Positions 16,477 through 23,091 of a stretch of 45,798 bases of DNA are shown here, piece by piece (position 1 is the stretch's first letter; every line of letters starts with the position of its first letter). Under the pieces are notes generated by a model. That model saw only the letters and a program-made list of their open reading frames with translations. It made no database searches and was not told where the DNA came from. The DNA lies in assembly GCA_025464995.1 (NCBI GenBank), contig JAODMO010000030.1, positions 1 through 45,798 on the forward strand. Reading direction: 5' to 3'. This stretch comes from Microbacteriaceae bacterium (GTDB lineage: Bacteria; Actinomycetota; Actinomycetes; Actinomycetales; Microbacteriaceae). A program made the translations under genes and the position numbers.

Positions 16477-17238
16477 GTGAACTTCCCCGCCGCACTCCAA
16501 AACGCCCTGGCTGCCGTTGCCATCTTCGTTCCCCAGGCGCTGCTGTTCCTCGTCATCCTCATCGTCGGCCTCATCGTCGCCAAGCTGCTCGAAAAGGCGC
16601 TCTCGAAGCTGCTCACCAAGGTCGGCTTCGACCGTGCCGTCGAGCGCGGCGGCATCAAAAAGGCACTCGCGAACTCGAAACTCGACGCCTCCGACATCAT
16701 CGCCAAGGTGCTCTATTACACGTTGGTGCTCTTCGTTCTCCAGTTCGCGTTCGGCGTCTTCGGCCCGAACCCGGTGAGCGACCTCCTCGAGGGCATCATC
16801 GGCTTCCTCCCCCGCATCATCGTGGCGATCATCATCGTCGTCATCGCATCCGCGATCGCGGCTGGCGCCAAGAGCCTCATCGAGAACACCCTCGGCGGGC
16901 TCTCCTACGGAAAGGTGCTCGCGAACATCGCGGCCATCTTCATCCTGTTCATCGGAATCACGGCCGCCCTCAACCAGGTCGACATCGCCACGACCGTGAC
17001 CACTCCGATCCTCGTCACCGTGCTCTCGATCATCGCGGGCGTCATCATCGTTGGCGCCGGTGGCGGGCTCATCAAGCCGATGCAGGCCCGCTGGGAGACC
17101 TGGCTCAACCGGGCAGAGGCCGAGGCTCCGAAGGTCAAGCAGCACGCAGACAACGCTCCGAGCATCCGGGAGCAGGCAGAGTCGGCGACACAGCAGGCCA
17201 AGTCCGCAGCCGCGCCTGCCGCCCCGCGTCGCAGCTGA
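16477..17238 (+). CDS. TM-helix repeat membrane protein (mechanosensitive-channel-like)
   Basis: A 253-residue membrane protein with about five helices: AIFVPQALLFLVILIVGLIV, VLYYTLVLFVLQFAFGVFG, FLPRIIVAIIIVVIASAIAA, VLANIAAIFILFIGITAAL and ILVTVLSIIAGVIIVGAGGG. The pattern KLLEKALSKLLTKVGFDRAVER after the first helix and the duplicated layout fit the conserved TM-helix family related to MscS channels, but no MscS beta domain follows. The C-terminal ~40 residues are a Glu/Ala/Gln-rich cytoplasmic tail. GTG at 16477 has GAAAGG six bases upstream. Its place among stress genes suggests an osmotic or envelope role. Confidence 0.8.
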   Translation: MNFPAALQNALAAVAIFVPQALLFLVILIVGLIVAKLLEKALSKLLTKVGFDRAVERGGIKKALANSKLDASDIIAKVLYYTLVLFVLQFAFGVFGPNPVSDLLEGIIGFLPRIIVAIIIVVIASAIAAGAKSLIENTLGGLSYGKVLANIAAIFILFIGITAALNQVDIATTVTTPILVTVLSIIAGVIIVGAGGGLIKPMQARWETWLNRAEAEAPKVKQHADNAPSIREQAESATQQAKSAAAPAAPRRS

Positions 17239-17242
17239 TCGA

Positions 17243-17274
17243 CGGGCCGATCGGTCGACCGGCCGATCGGCCCG
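17243..17274. terminator. Palindromic hairpin after the TM-helix gene
   Basis: CGGGCCGATCGG and CCGATCGGCCCG pair over 12 bp around an 8-base loop, starting 5 bases after the stop. There is no T-run. The right half contains the self-complementary GGCCGATCGGCC, so it could also be an operator for the sigma factor gene downstream. Confidence 0.45.
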
Positions 17275-17428
17275 GATGCCGGCTCCCTCGCCCTGGGGAG
17301 TCGGCACGTCGGCACCGGCTCTCCTCGCGTCGCTTCAACGTGCCGTCACGGGACGAAGTCGGATATCGTCGGCAACACCGCATCCGGCCCCGCGCTGGGG
17401 CGGGTGCAAAAAGAATTGAAAGGACGCT

Positions 17429-17989
17429 GTGGTCTCGGTTCCCGGACGCGACTCACTGAGCGACGCCGACGATCGCACGGTCGCCAGCCGCGCCGTCGAC
17501 GGCGACATCCGCGCATTCGAGGTGCTCATGCGACGTTACGGCTCGCTGATAAACGCCTACGCGGCGCGCATCGTGCGCCCGTCAGACGCCGAAGACGTGG
17601 TGCAAGACACCTTCGTCACGGCCTGGCAAGAGCTTCCCAACCTCGAGAACCTCGCATCCGTGCGCTCGTGGTTGATCACGATCGTCACGCGGAAGAGCGT
17701 CGACCGGCTGCGGTCACGACGCGAGCAGATCTCGATCGACGACCACGAGGTGGAAGACACCTCTGACGGCCCTGAGGCCGCCGCGGCCGCGACGTCGTTG
17801 GACGAGGCACTCGCCCAGGTGCTCGCAGACCTGCCGGAGGACCAGCGCCGGTGCTGGGTTCTCCGCGAGATTGCTGGCTATGGTTATCAGGAGATCGCCG
17901 ACGAACTCGGATACCCCGTTTCGACGGTGCGTGGGCTGCTCGCGAGGAGCAGGAAGACGCTGGTGCGAGAGATGGAGGCCTGGCGATGA
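17429..17989 (+). CDS. ECF-family RNA polymerase sigma factor
   Basis: A 186-residue sigma factor with region 2 (FEVLMRRYGSLINAYAARIV, then DAEDVVQDTFVTAWQEL) and region 4 (LADLPEDQRRCWVLREIAG, then YQEIADELGYPVSTVRGLL). The two are joined by an acidic linker (about 105-125). There is no C-terminal extension. GTG at 17429 has GAAAGGA five bases upstream. The stop overlaps the next gene (ATGA). It has no typical zinc anti-sigma partner next to it; the adjacent Asp23-like protein may fill that place. Confidence 0.93.
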   Translation: MVSVPGRDSLSDADDRTVASRAVDGDIRAFEVLMRRYGSLINAYAARIVRPSDAEDVVQDTFVTAWQELPNLENLASVRSWLITIVTRKSVDRLRSRREQISIDDHEVEDTSDGPEAAAAATSLDEALAQVLADLPEDQRRCWVLREIAGYGYQEIADELGYPVSTVRGLLARSRKTLVREMEAWR

Positions 17990-18600
17990 ACGACACCCAC
18001 GACGAGTCGACAACCGCGCCCCTCGATCACGAGGCGTTGGACGCCCACACCGTCGAAGAGCTCAGCGACTACCTCGATCGCGGACGCGAACCGCGGGATC
18101 CCGCCATCGAATCCTCACCCGCGGCGCAGCACGCGCTGGCCGCCCTCAGTCGGCTCCGCGCGGTGGCACCCCGAGTCATGGCCGCGGATGCGCATCGCTT
18201 CGCGCCGAAGAACGAGAACTGGATCAAGCGGATCCTCGACCAGATCGGCGTGCAGGCACACGCGGGGCGCGACATCCCGATTCCCTACGACGTGGATGGC
18301 GCGGTGCTGTCGATCGCGGAGGGCGCCGTCCGGGCGCTCGTGCGCGACGCGGGAGACGAGACGGAGGGGCTGCTGGTCGAACGCGTGCGGCTCGAGGGCG
18401 ATGTCGAGTCGCCCGAGGCGCACGTGGAGGTGCACGTCATGGTGTCGACCTTCGACGGCCTCGACGAGAAACGGGTCACCGCCGCGTTCAGCGAGCGTGC
18501 CCTGGACGCCCTTCAGAAGCACACCACCCTCAGGATCACGAGCATCACCGTGCGTGTTCACGACACCGATCTCAGCGCCGAGGAGGGCCAGGCCAAGTGA
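17986..18600 (+). CDS. Asp23/Gls24-family protein with an extra N-terminal domain
   Basis: A 204-residue protein. The first ~60 residues (HTVEELSDYLDRGREPRDP, then AAQHALAALSRLRAVAPRV) form a helical module not found in plain Asp23 proteins. Residues ~80-195 look like an Asp23/Gls24 domain: IPIPYDVDGAVLSIAEGAVR, then VRLEGDVESPEAHVEVHVMV and TLRITSITVRVHDTD. Asp23 proteins act in envelope stress. Overlaps on both sides (ATGA, GTGA) mark a tight operon with the sigma factor. The N-terminal module is a candidate sigma-binding region, by position only. Confidence 0.8.
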   Translation: MNDTHDESTTAPLDHEALDAHTVEELSDYLDRGREPRDPAIESSPAAQHALAALSRLRAVAPRVMAADAHRFAPKNENWIKRILDQIGVQAHAGRDIPIPYDVDGAVLSIAEGAVRALVRDAGDETEGLLVERVRLEGDVESPEAHVEVHVMVSTFDGLDEKRVTAAFSERALDALQKHTTLRITSITVRVHDTDLSAEEGQAK

Positions 18601-18932
18601 ACGACGACACTCCAGACGACGTGCCCACCGAGCTCACGAAGCTCCTCCGCAACGTCGAGGGCGTGCACACCGTCTACGCGACGACGCCGCTCGTGACCGC
18701 GGTCGTCGGTGCGGTCGTCGAGGCGGTGCGCAACGACTCGGTCGGGATGCACCTCGTGAGCGTGCACGAGCACGACGGCGTGGCCGAGGTGGTCGCGTGC
18801 ATCGGCGTCTCTACCGACGAGCCGGCGCCAGTGATCTGCCGCAGGGCGCACGACGCGCTGCGTGACTACTTCGTCGAGAGCGGTCGACCGGCCCCGACGA
18901 AGATCGAGGTCAAGATCGGGCGGGTCAGCTAG
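18597..18932 (+). CDS. Small Asp23-like companion protein
   Basis: A 111-residue protein starting GTG at 18597 within the GTGA overlap. It has an alternating beta/helix layout (VHTVYATTPLVTAVVGAVVE, then GMHLVSVHEHDGVAEVVACI and TKIEVKIGRVS) similar to the core of the preceding Asp23 protein, but shorter. No membrane segment is visible. It is probably the third member of the sigma-Asp23 operon. Assignment to the family rests on fold-like pattern and context rather than on strong motifs. Confidence 0.7.
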   Translation: MNDDTPDDVPTELTKLLRNVEGVHTVYATTPLVTAVVGAVVEAVRNDSVGMHLVSVHEHDGVAEVVACIGVSTDEPAPVICRRAHDALRDYFVESGRPAPTKIEVKIGRVS

Positions 18933-18972
18933 AGGCAGCCGGCTGCTCGCAGGAGACTCGAGGCCCGGAGAC

Positions 18973-19012
18973 AAAAAAGGCCCGGATGCCAATGAATCAT
19001 TGGCATCCGGGC
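18973..19012 (-). terminator. Intrinsic terminator of tRNA-Glu
   Basis: A perfect 16-bp inverted repeat (GCCCGGATGCCAATGA at 18980-18995; TCATTGGCATCCGGGC at 18997-19012) is followed on the minus strand by six T (18973-18978). It lies immediately downstream of the tRNA. Confidence 0.9.
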
Positions 19013-19017
19013 AATTG

Positions 19018-19090
19018 TGACCCCAACCGGATTCGAACCGGTGTTACCGCCGTGAGAGGGCAGCGTACTAGGCCGCTATACGATGGGGCC
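19018..19090 (-). tRNA. tRNA-Glu (anticodon CTC)
   Basis: The 73-base minus-strand sequence starts GGCCCCATCG and ends GGTTGGGGTCA. The acceptor stem GGCCCCA/TGGGGTC closes with one G-T pair. The T-arm has GGTTCGAATCC. The anticodon loop CTCTCAC gives anticodon CTC for GAG codons. The CCA end is not encoded. It decodes one of the most used codons in this high-GC DNA. Confidence 0.95.
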
Positions 19091-19152
19091 GCAAGCAACT
19101 AGACGAGTATGCCATACGCCCGGGGTGCCCACAAACCGAGGCCCACTCGGGT

Positions 19153-19408
19153 TCATTGGGCATCAGTTGCGGGGCCGGGTCGATTCAGCCGAGACGGGCA
19201 TCGCACATAGACGGAGCGGCTCGACACGTAGACGTAGCGGCCCACGACCACGTGTCCACCACGATGTGCCACTCCCCCGCCGCGCTCGCCTCCAGACCAC
19301 CCGGCAGGGTGCGGTCGCCGACGGAGTCGTGGCGTCGCGGCACGGCGCGGCTCGCGGGTTCCGCGGTTGAGCACCGTCACGTCGCGGCCGCGCGCGAGCG
19401 CCTCGTGT
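19153..19408 (-). pseudogene. Remnant of an NAD-dependent epimerase/dehydratase
   Basis: Fragments in more than one minus frame match parts of an epimerase: HEALARGRDVTVLNRGTREP (end of the first Rossmann unit), VVDTWSW and GRYVYVSSRSVY. The intervening sequence is missing and the frame changes between them. No intact start or Rossmann glycine motif remains. It is a decayed gene fused to the hydrolase remnant upstream. Confidence 0.65.
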
Positions 19409-19815
19409 CGAGCACCGCGCGGGTGAACTCCCGCGGCGACTGCTGCGGAACATTGCAGCCGAGCCCGTACCGGTGCCGGTACCGGTACGAGTGCACGACC
19501 ACCATGTCGGCGACCAGTCGCGCCACAGCATGCCGCAGAGCTCGTCGCGATTCGCCTCGAGCCCGCGACGACCGCGTTCGGACTGGAGGTAGAACTGGTA
19601 CCAGTAGGTCTTCTCGTGTGCGGGAGGCGCGGGTTCCGGCGATGCCGCGATGTTCTGGATGTTGTACCCGTCGACGGCCACGAGCCCGGTGACGCGCTCG
19701 GGCCAGAGCGCGGCGACGATGCACGCGGCGCGTCCATCCCAGTCGAACACTGCTCGACCGGGATGTCGAGCACGTCGGTGCTCACGAAGGTGATGTCGCC
19801 CTGTAGTGCGGTCAT
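19409..19815 (-). pseudogene. Remnant of an alpha/beta hydrolase
   Basis: Three frames carry pieces of one hydrolase in the right order: FDWDGRAACIVAALWPERV with GYNIQNIAASPEP and YWYQFYLQSERGRRGLEANR; then HSYRYRHRYGLG; then NVPQQSPREFTRAVLDTR, the usual C-terminal helix. The N-terminus and the segment between RYGLG and NVPQQ are deleted, and at least two frameshifts are needed. A short repeat of ggtaccggt lies at the deletion joint (about 19468-19492). It cannot encode an active enzyme. Confidence 0.7.
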
Positions 19816-19835
19816 CTCCTCAGTCTGGCGCGCCC

Positions 19836-20699
19836 CTACGACGACGGATCGAGGCGGACCGCCGAACCCGACACGACGATGCCGCCCTCTGCCGGGATCG
19901 TCACCGTCAGCACGCTGGGCCGTCCGACGTGAGTGCCCTGGTGGATCACAACGGTCGACGGGGGGAGGCCGAGCCGGCGCAGGTATCCGCCGACGGATGC
20001 CGCGGCAGACCCCGTCGCCGGGTCCTCCGTGATCGCGCCGACGGGAAAGAGGTTGCGCGCCTCGAACTCGTGGGGCCCGATGGCCCGCAGCGTCGTGACC
20101 GTGCCGGCCCAGCCCTCGGCATCCATGAGTGCGCGCAGGGCGACCGGGTCGAACCTGAACCCGTCGAACGCCTCCCGCTCGGCAAACACCACCACCGGAT
20201 GCCAGTTACCGGCGTACGAGAGCAGCGGAGGGTAGCCGGGGTGGAGGGCGGTGCGATCGACGCCGAGCAATCGGAGCAGAGACCCGAGCACGGCGTCGTC
20301 CAACTCTGCGGCCCGGGGCTCGACGCTGGTGAAGGAGGCGGTCATCACGCCCTCCTCGACAGTCGTCTCGATGCGGATCGGCCCGACCGGGGTGTCGAAG
20401 TGGAAGGCGCCCTCGCCCTCCCGCTCGGCGAGGGCGACGGCGGTCGCGATGGTCGCGTGTCCGCAGAACGGCACCTCGGCGAGAGGCGAGAAGTAACGCA
20501 GGCGACTGCGTCGGGCATCCCCGCCGATGATCCGTTCGATCACGAATGCGGTCTCGGCGTAGCCCACCTCCGTCGCGATGCCCTGCATGGCCGCATCGTC
20601 CAGACGCGACGCGTCGAGCACGATTCCCGCGGGGTTGCCACCGTCGGGTGTCGCGGTGAAGGCCGCGTACCGCAGCACGCCGTCGAGTGGGGTGTCCAT
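19836..20699 (-). CDS. PhzF-family isomerase
   Basis: A 287-residue protein of the PhzF (diaminopimelate-epimerase-like) fold. Diagnostic segments are DGGNPAGIVLD near the start, VPFCGHATIATAVAL, and NLFPVGAITEDPATGSAAAS. A Glu follows the GYAET segment, where PhzF has its catalytic Glu. True PhzF isomerises a phenazine precursor, but no phenazine genes are present, so the real substrate is unknown. The ATG at 20699 was chosen over a longer frame running into the kinase gene. It lies 58 bases after that gene and is probably in the same transcript. Confidence 0.88.
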   Translation of the reverse strand: MDTPLDGVLRYAAFTATPDGGNPAGIVLDASRLDDAAMQGIATEVGYAETAFVIERIIGGDARRSRLRYFSPLAEVPFCGHATIATAVALAEREGEGAFHFDTPVGPIRIETTVEEGVMTASFTSVEPRAAELDDAVLGSLLRLLGVDRTALHPGYPPLLSYAGNWHPVVVFAEREAFDGFRFDPVALRALMDAEGWAGTVTTLRAIGPHEFEARNLFPVGAITEDPATGSAAASVGGYLRRLGLPPSTVVIHQGTHVGRPSVLTVTIPAEGGIVVSGSAVRLDPSS

Positions 20700-20757
20700 G
20701 TGTGCAATGGTCGCAGGGTCGACACACTCACGAAACGGCCAATCCGCAAGCGGTGGC

Positions 20758-21687
20758 TCAGCCGCCGGCGAGCACCCGCAGCGCGCCGGGCACGATCTCG
20801 ATGTCGACGGGCAGCAGGGAGACCCGCTCACCGTCGGCGTACGCGGCGACACCGTCCGCCTCGATGCGCACGCGCTTAGCCCGCCGGATGCTGACGCGCG
20901 GGTCGGTCACGTGGGTTCCCGCGAACACCCGTGGAAACACGCGCATGAAGGCGACGCGCGAGAGCGGTGTGACGACGAGCACGTCGAAGAGCCCGTCGTC
21001 GACGAGGGCGTCGGGGGTGACACGCATACCGCCGCCGATCGACTGGTTGTTGCCCACGGCGACGAGTGCGGCATCCGTCACCGTCTCGACGCCGTCGAGC
21101 ACGAGGCGATAGCGGATGGGGCGCAGGCGGGCGAGCTCGATCACGAGGGCGACGAGGTAACGGCTCTTGCCGCGCGGGCGCCTGAGCCGGTTGGCGCGCT
21201 CGTTCACAATGGCGTCGAAGCCGGCGGAGAGCACGCAGGCGAACCAGGTGGTGGCGGTCTTTCCCGTGGCGTCGTCGGTGTGGCGGATGCGCCCGGCGTC
21301 GATCGGCCTGGGCGGCAGCGCGAGGGCCCGCACGAGCGCCTCGATCGCGGCAGCCGTGTCGCCCACGGGCAGCCCCAGGCCTCGGGCCATGTCGTTGCCG
21401 GTGCCCGAGGGGATGATGCCGAGCGGCACGCTGGACTGCGCCAGGAGGTTGACCCCCATGCTCACCATGCCGTCGCCGCCGACGACGACGAGGGCGTCCG
21501 GCGCGTCGGCGATCGCCGCGGTCGCGGCGGCGCGGAGCCGCTCGAAGCTCGGTTCGCTGAGGCTCGTCACGGTGTGGCCGAGGTCGCGCAGCCTGCGGAC
21601 AACGGCGGGGCCGACATTCCGACTCTTGCCGAACGACGCCGAGGGGTTGATGGCCACGACTATCGTCAGGGGCGTCGAGGTCGGCAC
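20758..21687 (-). CDS. Diacylglycerol kinase family lipid kinase
   Basis: A 309-residue kinase of the DAGK catalytic-domain family. INPSASFGKSRN is the N-terminal glycine-rich segment, VVGGDGMVSMGVN the GGDG nucleotide motif, and IIPSGTGNDMARGLGLP the SGTGND motif. The C-terminal half carries GMRVTPDALVDDGLFDV, typical of the second domain. It probably phosphorylates diacylglycerol or a related membrane lipid at the inner face. The start is GTG at 21687. A nearby ATG at 21694 is out of frame. Confidence 0.92.
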   Translation of the reverse strand: MPTSTPLTIVVAINPSASFGKSRNVGPAVVRRLRDLGHTVTSLSEPSFERLRAAATAAIADAPDALVVVGGDGMVSMGVNLLAQSSVPLGIIPSGTGNDMARGLGLPVGDTAAAIEALVRALALPPRPIDAGRIRHTDDATGKTATTWFACVLSAGFDAIVNERANRLRRPRGKSRYLVALVIELARLRPIRYRLVLDGVETVTDAALVAVGNNQSIGGGMRVTPDALVDDGLFDVLVVTPLSRVAFMRVFPRVFAGTHVTDPRVSIRRAKRVRIEADGVAAYADGERVSLLPVDIEIVPGALRVLAGG

Positions 21688-21699
21688 GGTTCATTGTGG

Positions 21700-22038
21700 C
21701 AGAACGTGGAGTGGTCACCGGGCGGGTCGATCGACGACGCCCACGCTCGCGTCGTCGGGCACGACGACCACCGTCGTGCCCGGGCGGCGGCCTCGCGGGA
21801 GGCGAGCACGAGCTCCGGCGGAATGGGCAGCCCCGCTCGGGGGCGACGCGCTGGCTCGCGACCGTGAGGCGTCAACCGGTCACCGTGGCTGCCGTGCCAC
21901 GGCCAGCGAGCAGCTCGTCGTCCGACGTCGCTCCCGCCGACACCGCGTTCCGTTGCCGATCGTCCGCTCGCGGCCGCGCATCCGCCCCTTGAAGATCTTG
22001 CTGCGGGGCAGCGCCCCCTTCTCGATATCCGTGATCAT
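21700..22038 (-). pseudogene. Decayed gene stretch between DGK and MBL-hydrolase genes
   Basis: No intact gene spans these ~340 bases. On the minus strand an ATG at 22038 opens MITDIEKGALPRSKIFKGR, which soon loses sense and stops. About 120 bases on, another frame gives PIPPELVLASREAAARA, and a further frame TTVVVVPDDASVGVVDRPAR before a stop. This looks like one small gene broken by two or more indels. I do not recognise the family. A promoter-like TTGCAC-N17-TACCCT stands 6 bases before the ATG. Confidence 0.4.
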
Positions 22039-22048
22039 GTCAAGAGGG

Positions 22049-22063
22049 TACCCCCCGGGGGTA
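22049..22063. promoter_or_regulatory. CsoR/CstR-like operator palindrome
   Basis: TACCCCC-C-GGGGGTA forms a perfect 7+7 palindrome of the type bound by copper- or persulfide-sensing CsoR-family repressors. It falls inside the spacer of a TTGCAC-N17-TACCCT minus-strand promoter and about 45 bases before the plus-strand MBL-fold gene. Either side could be the target. No csoR gene is in the window. Confidence 0.5.
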
Positions 22064-22106
22064 TACAGTGCAATGCTTTGCGCCGAAGCGCAGGTACTGT
22101 CGCCAC

Positions 22107-22742
22107 ATGAAGCTGACCAAACACGAGCACGCCGCTCTCGTATTCGACATGTCCCACGACACCCTCGTCGTCGATCCCGGTGCCTTCACGATGCCGCTGA
22201 CCGAATTGCGCAACGTCGTCGGCATCGTCGTCACGCACGAGCACCCCGATCACTGGACTCCCGAACAGCTCGACCGCATCCTGACCATGAACCCCGATGC
22301 CAAGATCTTCGGACCTCAAGGCGTCGCACTCGCCGCCCCCTCATACGGAATCACCGTCGTGAAAGACGGCGACGAGATCACGGTCGGCGAGTTCTCGCTC
22401 AGGTTCTTCGGCGAGAAGCACGCGGTGATCCACTCGTCTATCCCCGTGATCGACAACATCGGCGTCATGGTCAATGACACCGTCTTCTACCCTGGCGACG
22501 CGTTCACCGTGCCGCCCGTCGCGGTAGACACGCTCGCCGTGCCCGTCGGGGCGCCGTGGCTCAAGATCGGCGAGGTCATGGACTACGTGAAGGTCGTCGC
22601 CCCGCGCCGATCCTTCCCGAGCCACGAGATGGTGCTCTCGGTCATCGGCAAGAACATGGCGAACGATCGCGTCGCGTCGGTCACGAGTGCGGGCGGCGGC
22701 GAGTTCTTCCCGCTCGAGCCCGGCCAGTCGCTCGACCTGTAG
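22107..22742 (+). CDS. MBL-fold metallo-hydrolase (UPF0173/YtkL-like)
   Basis: A 211-residue metallo-beta-lactamase-fold protein. The metal-binding motif HxHxDH is THEHPDHW (~res 44). Later His/Asp ligands are in FGEKHAVIH, VFYPGDAF and FPSHEMVL. The start KLTKHEHAALVFD with LVVDPGAF is typical of the short UPF0173-like hydrolases of unknown substrate. The ATG at 22107 is preferred to a frame-extending ATG at 22068. It may be controlled by the CsoR-like palindrome upstream. An active metal site is likely, but the reaction is unknown. Confidence 0.85.
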   Translation: MKLTKHEHAALVFDMSHDTLVVDPGAFTMPLTELRNVVGIVVTHEHPDHWTPEQLDRILTMNPDAKIFGPQGVALAAPSYGITVVKDGDEITVGEFSLRFFGEKHAVIHSSIPVIDNIGVMVNDTVFYPGDAFTVPPVAVDTLAVPVGAPWLKIGEVMDYVKVVAPRRSFPSHEMVLSVIGKNMANDRVASVTSAGGGEFFPLEPGQSLDL

Positions 22743-22754
22743 ACCACGCACGAC

Positions 22755-22789
22755 AGGATGCCCGCCTTCGCTTCGGAGGCGGGCATCCT
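22755..22789. terminator. Bidirectional terminator hairpin after the MBL-fold gene
   Basis: AGGATGCCCGCCT and AGGCGGGCATCCT pair perfectly over 13 bp, 13 bases after the hydrolase stop and 12 bases before the end of the convergent membrane-protein gene. The T-run is weak (ggttgtctt). Confidence 0.75.
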
Positions 22790-22800
22790 CATGGTTGTCT

Positions 22801-23091
22801 TCACCCGTGAGCTGGCCGACGCGGATCGGTGGTCTCGCCGCGCGTCTCCGCTCGTCGACGTTCAACCCTCCCAGCCAGCCGCCGCGCGACGAACCCCTGC
22901 AGCACGACAGCGATGAGCACCACCCAGCCGGCGATCGACCGCTGTTCGGCTGTGGCCCACACCCAAGACCACACCGCGAGCGCCACCTCGACGACCGTCG
23001 CCCCCCAGTACACGTAGGAGAAGGGTGCGGTTGTAGTGGCCTCCCGGTAGGCGCTGCGTCGCCGGGTCACTCGCTGCTCCACGTCAGGCAT
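22801..23091 (-). CDS. Small two-helix membrane protein
   Basis: A 96-residue protein with two hydrophobic helices, FSYVYWGATVVEVALAVWSW (~24-43) and IAGWVVLIAVVLQGFVARRL (~53-72). It has a basic N-terminus (RVTRRR) and a charged Arg-rich C-terminus. The start overlaps the 3' end of the secreted-protein gene by 8 bases, so it is translated from the same message and may serve it, for example in export or immunity. That is inference. I do not recognise the family. Confidence 0.65.
   Translation of the reverse strand: MPDVEQRVTRRRSAYREATTTAPFSYVYWGATVVEVALAVWSWVWATAEQRSIAGWVVLIAVVLQGFVARRLAGRVERRRAETRGETTDPRRPAHG

Noticed and set aside
18980..19012. Integration (att) site at the tRNA-Glu 3' end
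   Set aside because: The inverted repeat with a T-run is explained as the tRNA terminator; no integrase or duplicated tRNA end is visible.
19836..20699. Phenazine biosynthesis cluster suggested by the PhzF-like gene
   Set aside because: No other phenazine genes are present; PhzF-like isomerases are widespread outside phenazine producers.
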